From the NCBI GenBank assembly GCA_038562375.1, contig JBCFAY010000013.1, forward strand, positions 1-64,000: DNA of 64,000 bases. The letters run 5' to 3'. Shown piece by piece: positions 32,293-41,442 of this stretch. The notes below the pieces were generated by a model. The model was not told the origin of the DNA and did no database searches. It saw nothing but the letters and a program-made list of their open reading frames with translations. The translations under genes were made by a program, and so were the position numbers. Position 1 is the first letter of the stretch, and every line of letters starts with the position of its first letter. Source of the stretch: JBCFAY01 sp038562375. Its GTDB lineage: Bacteria; Bacillota; Clostridia; Christensenellales; CAG-138.

Positions 32293-32569
32293 TAAGGTAA
32301 GGGGAGTTGAACCCCTACGGTTTAGAAAGCTGGAAAGCACGCCATCGCGGTGTTGCCGGCACTCGCCGTAGGCTCGCTACGCCTTCATACCGGCACCTAG
32401 CGCTAAAATACTTTCCAGCTTTCTAAACTCTTCGACCTCAAAATTGCCGGTTTGGATGCAATTCGAGGAAGAGGAAGGAGCCGCAGTGGCGCCTGCGGCG
32501 ACTGACGATGACAATGAAGTGCGCCAAACCAGCAATTTAAGGCGCGGGGGTTCATCTCCCCTTACCTTA
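32293..32569 (+). repeat. 277-bp nested inverted-repeat element
   Basis: The outer arms 32293-32315 and 32547-32569 pair over 23 bp with one mismatch. Inside lies a perfect 18-bp stem (32320-32337/32411-32428) whose interior continues as an imperfect hairpin. A 15-bp stem with one mismatch (32441-32455/32524-32538) encloses a GCCGCAG/CTGCGGC hairpin (32480-32499). Together they give a closed multi-branched structure ending 13 bp before serS. It is either a MITE-like mobile element or a structured RNA. Confidence 0.7.
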
Positions 32570-32582
32570 TGGAGGAGGAACG

Positions 32583-33854
32583 ATGCTCGATATCAAACGC
32601 ATCCGGCAGAACCCGGAAGCGCTCGCCGAGGCGATGAAAAACAGGCGCAGCAAGGGCGCGGACGTATCCGCCCTGCTGGAGCTCGATAAAGCGCGCCGCG
32701 AACAGCTCGTAAAGGTCGAGGCCCTCAAGGCCGAGCGCAACGCCGTATCCGCGAAGATCCCGGAGCTTAAGCGCGCGGGCGAGGATACCTCGGCGCTTAT
32801 GGAGCGGATGAAGGTCGTCGCCGCCGAAATCAAGGCGCTCGACGAAACAATGGCGGGCATGGATCAGAAGCTCGAGGAGCTTTTGATGAGCATCCCGAAC
32901 ATCCCGCACCCAAGCGTGCCCATCGGCGCGGACGAGAGCGAGAACCGCGTGGTTCGATTCCTGGGCGAGCCCCGCAGTTTCGATTTTGAACCCAAGGCGC
33001 ACTGGGACATCGGCGAGAACCTCGGCATACTCGATTTCGCGGCGGCGGGCAAGATCACCGGCGCTCGTTTTACGGTATATCGCGGCTTGGGCGCGCGGCT
33101 CGAGCGCGCGCTGATCAATTTCTTTCTCGACACGCACACCCAACGCGGATATACGGAGATCTTCCCGCCCTATCTGGTCAACCGCGCGTCGATGACCGGC
33201 ACCGGCCAGCTCCCCAAGTTCGAGGAGGATGCCTTTAAGATCGCGAACACCGATTATTTCCTGATCCCGACCGCCGAGGTGCCGGTGACGAACCTCTACC
33301 GCAACGAGATCATCGACGGGGACGAGCTGCCCGTGAAGTACTGCGCGTACACGGCGTGCTTCCGCTCCGAGGCGGGAAGCGCCGGGCGCGATACGCGAGG
33401 CCTCATCAGGCAGCACCAGTTCAATAAAGTGGAACTTGTGAAGTTTACCCGTCCGGAGGACTCCTACGAGGAGCTTGAGGGCCTGACCAGCGACGCCGCT
33501 AGCGTGCTCGAGCGGCTGGGCCTTCCGTACCGGGTCGTATGCCTTTCGACGGGCGATATCGGATTTTCCTCAGCGAAGACCTACGACATCGAGGTCTGGA
33601 TGCCCAGCTACAACCGGTACGTGGAGATTTCCTCCTGCTCGAATTTTGAGGATTTCCAGGCGCGCCGCGCGATGATCCGCTTCAAGCGCGACAAGAACTC
33701 GAAGCCTGAGCTGGTGCATACGCTCAACGGCTCGGGTGTGGCGGTAGGAAGGTGTGTTGCTGCCATCCTCGAAAACTACCAGCAGATCGACGGTTCGGTG
33801 CGCATACCGGATGCGCTCGTTCCCTATATGGGGTGCGAGATCATCACAAAATAA
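32583..33854 (+). CDS. serS: seryl-tRNA synthetase
   Basis: The 423-aa class II synthetase charges tRNA-Ser and tRNA-Sec. The N-terminal 100 residues form the antiparallel coiled-coil arm. The catalytic domain has motif 2 FRSEAGSAGRDTRGLIRQHQF and motif 3 NGSGVAVGRCVAAILENYQ. GGAGGAGG precedes the ATG, placed right at the edge of the nested inverted-repeat element; no serine T-box signature is seen. Confidence 0.97.
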   Translation: MLDIKRIRQNPEALAEAMKNRRSKGADVSALLELDKARREQLVKVEALKAERNAVSAKIPELKRAGEDTSALMERMKVVAAEIKALDETMAGMDQKLEELLMSIPNIPHPSVPIGADESENRVVRFLGEPRSFDFEPKAHWDIGENLGILDFAAAGKITGARFTVYRGLGARLERALINFFLDTHTQRGYTEIFPPYLVNRASMTGTGQLPKFEEDAFKIANTDYFLIPTAEVPVTNLYRNEIIDGDELPVKYCAYTACFRSEAGSAGRDTRGLIRQHQFNKVELVKFTRPEDSYEELEGLTSDAASVLERLGLPYRVVCLSTGDIGFSSAKTYDIEVWMPSYNRYVEISSCSNFEDFQARRAMIRFKRDKNSKPELVHTLNGSGVAVGRCVAAILENYQQIDGSVRIPDALVPYMGCEIITK

Positions 33855-33952
33855 ACGTTGGTTCCCGTGAAGAATACTTGAATTGTAATGAAAAGCGCCT
33901 CAGCCGATATGGGCGTAAAATATTGCCGCGAAATATCCGTTTATGTCCTTCA

Positions 33953-34107
33953 GGCTCCAATCCGTCATTTTGCGGCGACCTGTGCGGCGCAAAATGACAC
34001 CTTGAAGCGCGAGCCGCCGCGACAGTTTTCCTGCGTGAGCAGGAACCCGAGCGGCTATTCGCGCGGTGAAACTCGCGCAAGTGGAATTTTCCACTTGTGC
34101 GAAATTT
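33953..34107. repeat. structured intergenic repeat, copy 1
   Basis: It contains three stems in order. The first is an 11-bp hairpin GTCATTTTGCG/CGCAAAATGAC (33964-33974/33988-33998). The second is an 11-bp stem (34007-34017 with 34051-34064, one bulge) around CGACAGTTT. The third is a 13-bp stem (34074-34086/34089-34101). It ends directly at the stop codon of the minus-strand ATPase gene. It shares linkers CACCTTGAA and GGTGAAACTC with copy 2. Confidence 0.8.
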
Positions 34108-35469
34108 TCATTCGTCGAGCAGCATCGCGGCGATACGCTCCGCGGCGGTAAAGGAAAGCTCCTCGCGGTGCGCGATCTTGTAATCGATGCAGGCGTTCTG
34201 TACCCGGTCGTAGTCGATCGGCACGCCGTGCTGTTTGATGAGCAGGTTGCGCACGAACTCGACGAACGCCTTGAGCGGCGGCACATCGAGGTGAATGCGG
34301 CGCTGGAACATGCTGTCGTCTCCTTCGCGCGCGCTTACGCACAGCAGCTGGTTTTCGCCGCCCACGCGCCCGCACTGAAGGTCGGCGCGGAGCTTGTGAA
34401 ATTCGGGCGAAGAAAGATCCGCGTGATCGATGTAGAGAAGGAACCTCAGCGGCTGGCCGAGCAGCTCGCGGCTCACGCGCTTTAAATATTCCGCGTTTTT
34501 CGCGTCCGCCATCACGAAGCGCACGGCGGGGAGCTCGCGCGCGAGCGAGAGCACCAGCGTGGTCTTGCCCGTGCCGGGGCCGCCGGTCAAAAGGATGTTG
34601 CCCGAGCGTTCGCCGCGCATGAAGCGGATCACGTGCTGCGTCAGCTCCGCGCGCTCGAGCTCATACAGCGTTAGATCGTCCTGGGCGGGCAGAAACTCCG
34701 GCGGGATCGGGGAGAGCCCGTTTTCGTCGAGCGCGTAGAGCCGGTCGCGCAGGAACCTTCCGCTGCCGTAGGCAGCGTGGAAGTTCCACAGATCGTCCAG
34801 GCACGCGCCCCAGTTGGCGCTGCTGAGGAGGCGGCGGTAGATCTCCTCGAGCGCTTCGTCGGAGACATAGCTGCCGTCGAGCGCTTCCTGCTCGTAGCGC
34901 CAGGTGGCCCACTCGCTCTCAAAGAGCGTATTGGGAAGCTGCGGCTGCGGCGGAAGCTGCGTATCGTCCCGGGGGATCGGCCGCGTCGCGCCGCCCGCCC
35001 ACGCGGCGTTGCTCATCAGCGAGATCGTATCGCGCGCCTGCCGGGGCTTGAGCTTAAGCTCGCGCAGGCGTTCGGAGATATAGCGGGATAGGATGCCGCC
35101 CTCGAGCGTCGAGAGCAGGCCGAGCAGCGAAAGCTCCTTCTGCATGGCGGCGTGAACGGGCGGGTCGATCGTCCCGGCGGCCGCAAGGTCGGAAAAGACG
35201 TTGGGCTTTTCGACGAGCTCGCGGAGCAGGTAGTCGCACAGGAGATTCCCGCTCACGCGGCGGCAGCCTGAGCTTAGCAGCTCCGCCGCGATCTCGTGGT
35301 AGCGGTAGGCCGCCTGCATGACGTCGCCCGCATTGAGCGCGTCCAAAAGCTCCACGAGCTTTTCGAGCGGGCCCCCGTCCAGAAGCCTTCGCAGGAGCGT
35401 GAGCCGCCCCAGCGTCGTAGCAAGGCGTTCGATTCCCTCATTCCAGGTGCAATCCTTCAATGCTTGCAT
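34108..35469 (-). CDS. DUF815-type AAA ATPase
   Basis: The 453-aa protein has a helical N-terminal half (about 1-230) and a P-loop ATPase half. The Walker A is GGPGTGKTT (about 275) and the acidic Walker B region FLLYIDHADL (about 325). It matches DUF815 proteins, predicted ATP-binding, function unknown. ATG 35469 is used; two GTG codons upstream are alternatives. It is flanked on both sides by copies of the same structured repeat. Confidence 0.75.
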   Translation of the reverse strand: MQALKDCTWNEGIERLATTLGRLTLLRRLLDGGPLEKLVELLDALNAGDVMQAAYRYHEIAAELLSSGCRRVSGNLLCDYLLRELVEKPNVFSDLAAAGTIDPPVHAAMQKELSLLGLLSTLEGGILSRYISERLRELKLKPRQARDTISLMSNAAWAGGATRPIPRDDTQLPPQPQLPNTLFESEWATWRYEQEALDGSYVSDEALEEIYRRLLSSANWGACLDDLWNFHAAYGSGRFLRDRLYALDENGLSPIPPEFLPAQDDLTLYELERAELTQHVIRFMRGERSGNILLTGGPGTGKTTLVLSLARELPAVRFVMADAKNAEYLKRVSRELLGQPLRFLLYIDHADLSSPEFHKLRADLQCGRVGGENQLLCVSAREGDDSMFQRRIHLDVPPLKAFVEFVRNLLIKQHGVPIDYDRVQNACIDYKIAHREELSFTAAERIAAMLLDE

Positions 35470-35583
35470 CAGAATCACCACTCCCAGTTTATTCGTAGGC
35501 GGATATTCATTTGCGGACGGTCGGAAGAAGATGCGTCGGTTTCCGGGAGGGATTGCTCCCGGTGCAGAGGCAGGCGATCAGAT

Positions 35584-35736
35584 AGGCTTCCAATCCGTCA
35601 TTTTGCGGTGGCATGTACGGCGCAAAATGACACCTTGAAACGCTTTGCCGTCCGACAGTTTGAGCATTCGCGAGAACCGAGGACGGCAAAGCGTGGTGAA
35701 ACTCATCAAAATGGAGTATCCATTTTGATGATGACA
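35584..35736. repeat. structured intergenic repeat, copy 2
   Basis: It has the same architecture as copy 1: hairpin GTCATTTTGCG/CGCAAAATGAC (35597-35607/35621-35631), perfect 13-bp stem ACGCTTTGCCGTC/GACGGCAAAGCGT (35640-35652/35682-35694), and a 13-bp stem (35703-35715/35719-35731). The second and third stems have different bases from copy 1 but still pair. It lies directly behind the glnN stop codon. Confidence 0.8.
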
Positions 35737-37854
35737 TTATATCACATAGAAGAGCATCTCGCCGTAGGACGGGATGGGCCAGTACGCCTTGTCGACGATG
35801 CGCTCGAGCGCGTCGGCCGCCGCCCGCACGCGCGTCATGGCCGGCTGGAGCTTCTCGCGGATCGTCAGCGAGCATTCGTAGGACGAGCAGTTTTCGTTGG
35901 TGGCGGCGATCGCCGCGCCGAGATCCTCGATCGCGTCGTAGTATTCGGCGATGTGCCCGTTGAGCTTTTCGAGCATGCGCCGCTGCGCCTTGGGCTCGAC
36001 GCCCGCCTTGACAAGCTCGGTGACCGTGCCCGCGAGCGCGCCGCTGTAGCGAACGGAAGCGGGCAGCAGCTTTTGCAGGGAGATCTTGTGCATCGTGATG
36101 CCTTCGATCTTCGCGTGGGTGTTGTAGTTGGAGAGGGAGACCTCCAGCCGCGCGTTGAGCTCCGTCTCGGAAAATACGCCGTGGCTGCGGAATACCTCCG
36201 CGACCTTTGGATCGCCCAAAACAGAGATCGCATCCACCGTGCTCTCGATCACGGGCAGGCCGCGGCGACGGGCTTCCTCCGTCCATTCGGCAGCGTAGTT
36301 GTTGCCGTTGAATATCACGCGGCGGTGCGCGTCAAAGAGCGAGGCGAGCTCGGCTTTGAGGACTTTTTTCTTATCGGCCGCGGCGTCGAGCGCGTCGGCG
36401 ATACGCCGGAGCATCTCGGCGACGACGGTGTTGAGCACCGTGTTCGGCAGCCCGAGCGATTGCGAGGAGCCGACCATGCGGAACTCGAACTTGTCGCCGG
36501 TAAACGCGAACGGCGAGGTGCGGTTGCGGTCGGTATCGTCCTTATAGAGCGTGGTGCGCGTGGAGACGCCGATGTTGAAGGTCTCTCGTTCATGCGTTGT
36601 CGCGTCGTTGCCCTGTACGAACGCGGCGATCTTGTCGTAGAGGTTCACCCCCGTGAATACCGAGAGGATCGGAGGCGGAGCCTCATGTCCGCCCAGGCGC
36701 TGCTCGTTGCTGACGGTTGCGCAGCTCATGCGCAGCGCGGCGGCGTATTCATCCACCGCGGAGATGACCGCGATGATAAACGTCATGAAAAGGTCGGCCT
36801 GCTTTTCATCCCTCGGCGGCTTGAGAAGGTTTTTGCCGTCGTCGGTGCACAGCGACCAGTTGTTGTGCTTGCCGCTGCCGTTAACCCCGGCGAAGGGCTT
36901 TTCGTGCAGGAGGCAGGTGAACCCGTGGCGGTCGGCCACGCGGCGCATCTGCTCCATGATGAGCTGGTTGTGATCGCACGCGACGGTGGAGCTCGCGAAC
37001 AGCGGCGCAAGCTCGTACTGCGCGGGAGCGACCTCGTTGTGCTCGGTCTTGGCGGGCACGCCGAGCTTCCACAGCTCCGCGTTGAGCTCGCGCATGTATT
37101 TGGCGACGCGCTCGGGCGTGGTCGCATAATACTGATCCCCGAGCTCCTGGCCCTTCGCGGGCGGCGCGCCGAAGAGCGTGCGGCCGGTGTATACAAGATC
37201 CTTGCGCCGTGCGAACTGCTGCTTGTCGATCAAAAAGTATTCCTGCTCGCCGCCGACCGTGGGCGTGATGCGCTTGACCGAATCAAATCCCAGGTGGCGC
37301 ATCACCCTGAGCGCCTGGCGGTTGAGCGCCTCCATCGAGCGAAGGAGCGGCGTCTTTTCGTCGAGCGCCTCGCCGGAGAAGGAGCAAAAAGCCGTCGGGA
37401 TGCACAGAACGTTCACGCCCTGCGGGTCCTGTTTGACGAAGGCCGGCGAGGTCATGTCCCAGGCCGTATAGCCGCGCGCCTCAAACGTCGCCCTGAGCCC
37501 GCCCGAAGGGAAGGACGAGCCGTCCGCCTCGCCGCGGATCAGCGATTTGCCGGAGAAGCGGAGCAGGGGCTTGGCGTCGAGGCCCGGGATATCGAGGAAG
37601 GAGTCGTGTTTTTCGGCGGTCGAGCCGGTCATGGGCTGAAACCAGTGCGTAAAATGCGTCGCGCCTTTTTCCATCGCCCAAACGCGCATGGCGTCCGCCA
37701 CGGCGTCGGCTACGTCGAGGGTGAGCTCGCGGCCTTCCTCCATCGTACTGCGCAGCGCGTTGAATATATGGGGCTGAAGCCGTTCCTTCATGCGTTCATA
37801 AGTGAAGACGTTGATCCCAAACAGTTCCAGGTCATTCAATACGCCGTCGTACAT
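35737..37854 (-). CDS. glnN: glutamine synthetase type III
   Basis: The 705-aa protein is a class III glutamine synthetase, much longer than GlnA (about 450). It makes glutamine from glutamate and ammonia. Family features include the N-terminal FGINVFTYERMKERL, THFTHWFQPMTGSTAEKHDSF, VGGEQEYFLIDK, and EKPFAGVNGSGKHNNWS near the nucleotide site. It is a single gene with its own upstream region and no GlnR or ammonium transporter nearby. Confidence 0.95.
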   Translation of the reverse strand: MYDGVLNDLELFGINVFTYERMKERLQPHIFNALRSTMEEGRELTLDVADAVADAMRVWAMEKGATHFTHWFQPMTGSTAEKHDSFLDIPGLDAKPLLRFSGKSLIRGEADGSSFPSGGLRATFEARGYTAWDMTSPAFVKQDPQGVNVLCIPTAFCSFSGEALDEKTPLLRSMEALNRQALRVMRHLGFDSVKRITPTVGGEQEYFLIDKQQFARRKDLVYTGRTLFGAPPAKGQELGDQYYATTPERVAKYMRELNAELWKLGVPAKTEHNEVAPAQYELAPLFASSTVACDHNQLIMEQMRRVADRHGFTCLLHEKPFAGVNGSGKHNNWSLCTDDGKNLLKPPRDEKQADLFMTFIIAVISAVDEYAAALRMSCATVSNEQRLGGHEAPPPILSVFTGVNLYDKIAAFVQGNDATTHERETFNIGVSTRTTLYKDDTDRNRTSPFAFTGDKFEFRMVGSSQSLGLPNTVLNTVVAEMLRRIADALDAAADKKKVLKAELASLFDAHRRVIFNGNNYAAEWTEEARRRGLPVIESTVDAISVLGDPKVAEVFRSHGVFSETELNARLEVSLSNYNTHAKIEGITMHKISLQKLLPASVRYSGALAGTVTELVKAGVEPKAQRRMLEKLNGHIAEYYDAIEDLGAAIAATNENCSSYECSLTIREKLQPAMTRVRAAADALERIVDKAYWPIPSYGEMLFYVI

Positions 37855-37943
37855 CGTTCACCCTGCTTTCTCCGCGTGTTGCGCGGCCCGAGATTTAAAA
37901 AATAACTACACAAAAGATATCACAACTAGCAAAGCGCTGCAAG

Positions 37944-37972
37944 TTGTAAACAAGCCCTATGGGTGGTATAAT
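37944..37972 (+). promoter_or_regulatory. murG promoter
   Basis: TTGTAA (37944-37949), 17-bp spacer, TATAAT (37967-37972). Confidence 0.65.
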
Positions 37973-38068
37973 ATCAACGCTCTATCCCAAGGCGCCTGAA
38001 CTTAACAAAATATGCTCTTCAGGCATAGGATAGTACTGCGAATCGAACTTTCTGGAAAGGAATTTTTG

Positions 38069-39139
38069 ATGGAACGGGTCATCCTGCTTACGGGCGGCGG
38101 CTCCGCCGGGCATGTCACGCCGAACCTTGCGCTGCTGCCGCGGCTCAAGGAGGACGGCTGGCAGATCCATTATGCCGGCACCGCCGACGGCATCGAGCGC
38201 ACGCTCGTGTGCGATATCGAAGGCGTGCAGTATCATATCATAAGCTCCGGGAAGCTCAGGCGTTACTTCTCCGTAAAAAATTTTACCGATCCTTTCCGCG
38301 TGGTAGCCGGTTTCTTTCAGGCAAGGGCGCTCGTCAAGCGTATCCGGCCGAACATCGTGTTCTCCAAGGGCGGTTTCGTCTCGGTGCCGGTGGTGCTCGG
38401 CGCGAAGGGCCGCGCGCCCATCGTGATCCACGAGTCGGACTATACGCCGGGGCTCGCGAACCGCATCGCGATCCGCTACGCGGATAAGGTCTGCGTCACG
38501 TTCGAGGATACGCTCAGGCATACGCGCTCCAAAGGAATTTTTACCGGCACGCCCGTGAGGGGCGAACTCTATGAAGGGGACGCCGCGCGCGGCCTCGAGC
38601 TTGCGGGATTCGACGGGAAGAAGCCCATCCTTTTGATCATGGGCGGCTCGCTCGGCGCGCAGGCGATCAACGGCGCGGTGCGCGCGTCTTTGCCGGAGCT
38701 TTTGACCCGGTTCGACGTGGTGCATCTGTGCGGCCGGTGCAAGATCGATTCCGAGATGCGGCGCGAAGGCTACCGCCAGTTTGAATACCTCGGGCCGGAG
38801 CTGCCGGATATGCTCGCCTGCGCGGACATCGCGCTCTCGCGCGCCGGGGCGAACGCCGTGTTCGAATTCCTCGCGCTCAAAAAGCCTTCGGTGCTCGTGC
38901 CGCTTCCCAGATCCGCGAGCCGGGGCGATCAGATTTTAAACGCCTCCTATTTCGAGCGCAAGGGCTACGCGGTGATGCTCGAACAGGAAAAGCTTACGGC
39001 GCAGACGCTTGTTGAAACGCTGGACTTCGTATACGAAAATCGGCGGGCGTTCATCGACGCGATGGCCTCCGACCCGCTCTCGGACGGCACCGAGCAGGTG
39101 CTCGCCGTCCTCTACGAGGTCGCCGGAATCTATGAATAA
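38069..39139 (+). CDS. murG: MurG, lipid II synthase
   Basis: The 356-aa glycosyltransferase adds GlcNAc from UDP-GlcNAc to lipid I at the inner face of the membrane. Motifs: GGGSAGHVTPNLALLP, VFSKGGFVSVPVV, ESDYTPGLANRIA, and MGGSLGAQAING. ATG 38069 has AAAGGAA upstream. It is away from the dcw cluster, as in some Clostridia where MurG is duplicated or relocated. It overlaps the following methyltransferase gene by 8 bp. Confidence 0.95.
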   Translation: MERVILLTGGGSAGHVTPNLALLPRLKEDGWQIHYAGTADGIERTLVCDIEGVQYHIISSGKLRRYFSVKNFTDPFRVVAGFFQARALVKRIRPNIVFSKGGFVSVPVVLGAKGRAPIVIHESDYTPGLANRIAIRYADKVCVTFEDTLRHTRSKGIFTGTPVRGELYEGDAARGLELAGFDGKKPILLIMGGSLGAQAINGAVRASLPELLTRFDVVHLCGRCKIDSEMRREGYRQFEYLGPELPDMLACADIALSRAGANAVFEFLALKKPSVLVPLPRSASRGDQILNASYFERKGYAVMLEQEKLTAQTLVETLDFVYENRRAFIDAMASDPLSDGTEQVLAVLYEVAGIYE

Positions 39140-40658
39140 GCGAACCTTGGAGCAAATGCTCCTAAATGAAACCCCGGTTTTGGACGAGCAGCTCCCAAGC
39201 GTTTGCGAGAGCGCATGGCGCTTGTTCGAGGAAGGCGGCCCCGCCGCTTCCGCCGCGCTCACGCTGATGTGCCGCGCCGCGAAAAAAGCCGCCTGCAGGG
39301 ACGCGATCAAAGGCCTTGCGGGAAACCATGAAGCGCTTGAGAAAGCGCTTTTCGGCGAGAGCGGGAAGATGCGCAAAAACGCCGCGCGCCTGATGGGCGC
39401 GCTCAAGCGGGAAGCGGATGACGAGGCGCTCATCCGTGCGCTAAAGAGCGAGCCGCAAAGGCTTGTCCGCCCGTCGATACTGCTTGCGTTGGGCGCGCTC
39501 AAAACGCCGCGCGCAATCGAGGCGCTCTCTGCGTATGTCGTGGAGCCGCCCGCGGACGAGACCGAGCAAAAGCATTTCAGGGAGGAGAGCGAGGCGCTCC
39601 AAAGCGCGCTCTCGAACGTCGTCAAGCTCCTTGGCCACGCGTATACCGGCCTAAAGAAAAATTATGAGCTCGAGCTTCGTACGCCGGCCGGGTTTTCGGC
39701 CACGACGGCGAAGGAGCTTGAGTCCTTTGGCTTTGCGCCCTATGCGGTAAAAGAGGACAGGCTTCGCATAAGGGCCGGCAGCCTCGAGAAGGTGTTTCTC
39801 GCGCGCGGATTTTTTGAGGCGCTTTTCCCGGTCGCGCTCGGCGTGCCCGCGCGGCCCGATATCGTGGGCGGCTATTCGGGAGATATCGTTCGGTTGATGC
39901 AGGACGCGCACGACGGGCAAGCGCCCTACGCGTACCGCATCGAGCTGCGCGGCGAGGTCGAAGACCGCGCGTCGTTCATCCGCGGGGCGGCGGGAAACAT
40001 CGACGGGAAGCTTCTCTTGAACGCTCCGTCCCAATATGAGATGGAGGTACGGCTGGAGCTTAAAAACGCGGTCATGGACGTGTTCGTCAAGCTTTTTACG
40101 CGCGAGGATACGCGTTTTTCCTACCGAGCGCAATCGCTGCCCGCGAGCATCCATCCGGCGACGGCCGCAGCGATGCTGCGCTTTGCGGGAGATCTTTTAA
40201 AGCCCGGCGCGCGCGTGCTCGATCCCTGCTGCGGGAGCGGCACGATGTTGTTTGAAAGGGAGCTGCTGCTGCCCGCGTCGGCGCTTACGGGCGTCGATAT
40301 CGCGCACCGCGCGATCGAGATTTCCCGGCAGAATGCGAAGGGAATCGAAAGCCGCGCGCGCTTTATCGTCAACGACTGCCTCCGCTTTGAGGCGAACCGC
40401 GCCTATGACGAGGTAATCTCGAATTTGCCTTTTGGAAACCGCGTCGGTTCGCACGGCTCGAACGAGAAGCTCTACGCGGGCATCGTCAAGAAGCTCCCGT
40501 CGTGGCTCGCGCCGGGCGGCGTCGCGCTCCTTTATACGATGGAGCACCGCCTTTTGGAGCGGCTTTTAAAGGAAGCCCCGGAGCTCGCGCTCATAAAAAA
40601 AGCCCGCGCCGAGGCGGGCGGGCTTCATCCGTATCTGTTCTTAATCCACAGGCGTTAG
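39132..40658 (+). CDS. HEAT-repeat/RNA methyltransferase fusion (Trm14/RlmL-like)
   Basis: The 508-aa protein joins an N-terminal helical repeat region (1-170; HEAT-like units such as MRKNAARLMGALKREADDEALIRAL) to a THUMP-like stretch and a Rossmann methyltransferase. The SAM motif is DPCCGSGTMLFE (about residue 360) and the catalytic motif NLPFGNR fits N2-guanine methylation of RNA. TrmN/Trm14 or RlmL relatives are the best match; the HEAT fusion is uncommon. It ends convergently with the sortase gene, overlapping 18 bp. Confidence 0.75.
   Translation: MNKRTLEQMLLNETPVLDEQLPSVCESAWRLFEEGGPAASAALTLMCRAAKKAACRDAIKGLAGNHEALEKALFGESGKMRKNAARLMGALKREADDEALIRALKSEPQRLVRPSILLALGALKTPRAIEALSAYVVEPPADETEQKHFREESEALQSALSNVVKLLGHAYTGLKKNYELELRTPAGFSATTAKELESFGFAPYAVKEDRLRIRAGSLEKVFLARGFFEALFPVALGVPARPDIVGGYSGDIVRLMQDAHDGQAPYAYRIELRGEVEDRASFIRGAAGNIDGKLLLNAPSQYEMEVRLELKNAVMDVFVKLFTREDTRFSYRAQSLPASIHPATAAAMLRFAGDLLKPGARVLDPCCGSGTMLFERELLLPASALTGVDIAHRAIEISRQNAKGIESRARFIVNDCLRFEANRAYDEVISNLPFGNRVGSHGSNEKLYAGIVKKLPSWLAPGGVALLYTMEHRLLERLLKEAPELALIKKARAEAGGLHPYLFLIHRR
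40595..40625 (-). terminator. sortase terminator inside the opposing gene
   Basis: Minus strand: GCCCGC/GCGGGC hairpin followed by seven T, 16 bp after the sortase stop codon and inside the coding end of the plus-strand methyltransferase gene. Confidence 0.65.
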
Positions 40659-41423
40659 AGCATCCGGTTCGATCAGCTCGACGTCGTCGTTTTCATCGCC
40701 TTCATACACCGCGTTCGGATCGAAATTCTCGATATCCTCCGCGAGCTTGCAGACAACCACGCAGCGGTTGACCGACGTGCCGAGCTCGTGGCTGAATTCG
40801 CCGTTGCAGGTGATGAGCGTTACGCGGCGTTCGCCCTTCCTTGACATGACCTCGTCGGGAATGCCGTCGAGCGGATAGATATCGATGCTCACGACATAGA
40901 ACGTACGCGTGGAACCGTCCTCATGCTCCGTGATCACCGGATCGCCGATCTTCATGTCCGGCAGTATGGAGAACAGGCCGAGCTTGCCCTTCCAGCGCAC
41001 GTGACCGTTGATCAGGGCGTTGCCGTCGTCCCCGGGCGCGGGCCCGGGCGAATACCACGCCGCGATGTTATACGCGCCGATCGTGCCCATATGCCCGTCC
41101 TTATCGCGTCCGACCGGCTTGACCTCCATATCGATCGACTGATTGGGGAAGTACATGTGCACCGGCGCGAGCTTGACGTACGGCGTGGGCGACGGCGTCG
41201 GCTCGGGAGTGGCGCTTGGCGAGGGCGTGCTGGTCGGCCGGAGCGTGGGCGTCGGCATGATGCTGATGGGCGGCGTTTGATACGGCCCCGTCTGGAGCGT
41301 GTTCTCGCTGATGTAGGTAAAAAGGAAATATAAAAACGCCGCAATCGAGAGCACCAGCATCACAAGCGAGGCGATCCGGTATACGTTGCGGCGTTTCTTG
41401 CGTTTGGTATTCTTGCTGTTCAT
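40641..41423 (-). CDS. sortase (class D/E/F-like) with Pro/Thr linker
   Basis: The 260-aa protein has an N-terminal membrane helix (residues 14-35), an extended Pro-Thr-Ser linker and a sortase domain. The catalytic triad is visible: His in INGHVRW, Cys in LITCNGEF, Arg in VNRCVVV. It would anchor LPXTG-type proteins to the wall or build pili. No substrate lies in the window. GGGAGG is upstream of ATG 41423. It follows the LiaF-like gene by 19 bp. Confidence 0.85.
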   Translation of the reverse strand: MNSKNTKRKKRRNVYRIASLVMLVLSIAAFLYFLFTYISENTLQTGPYQTPPISIMPTPTLRPTSTPSPSATPEPTPSPTPYVKLAPVHMYFPNQSIDMEVKPVGRDKDGHMGTIGAYNIAAWYSPGPAPGDDGNALINGHVRWKGKLGLFSILPDMKIGDPVITEHEDGSTRTFYVVSIDIYPLDGIPDEVMSRKGERRVTLITCNGEFSHELGTSVNRCVVVCKLAEDIENFDPNAVYEGDENDDVELIEPDALTPVD

Positions 41424-41442
41424 CCGATCCTCCCGGAGAGTA

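Noticed and set aside
32191..32582. Serine T-box ahead of serS
   Set aside because: No TGGAACCGCG-type T-box sequence, no specifier loop and no terminator T-run are present.
32444..32689. 81-codon frame between argS and serS
   Set aside because: It lies within the inverted-repeat element and runs into serS in a different frame; its composition is explained by the repeats.
33953..35736. CRISPR-like array
   Set aside because: Only two long copies 1.6 kb apart with a gene between them, no spacers and no cas genes.
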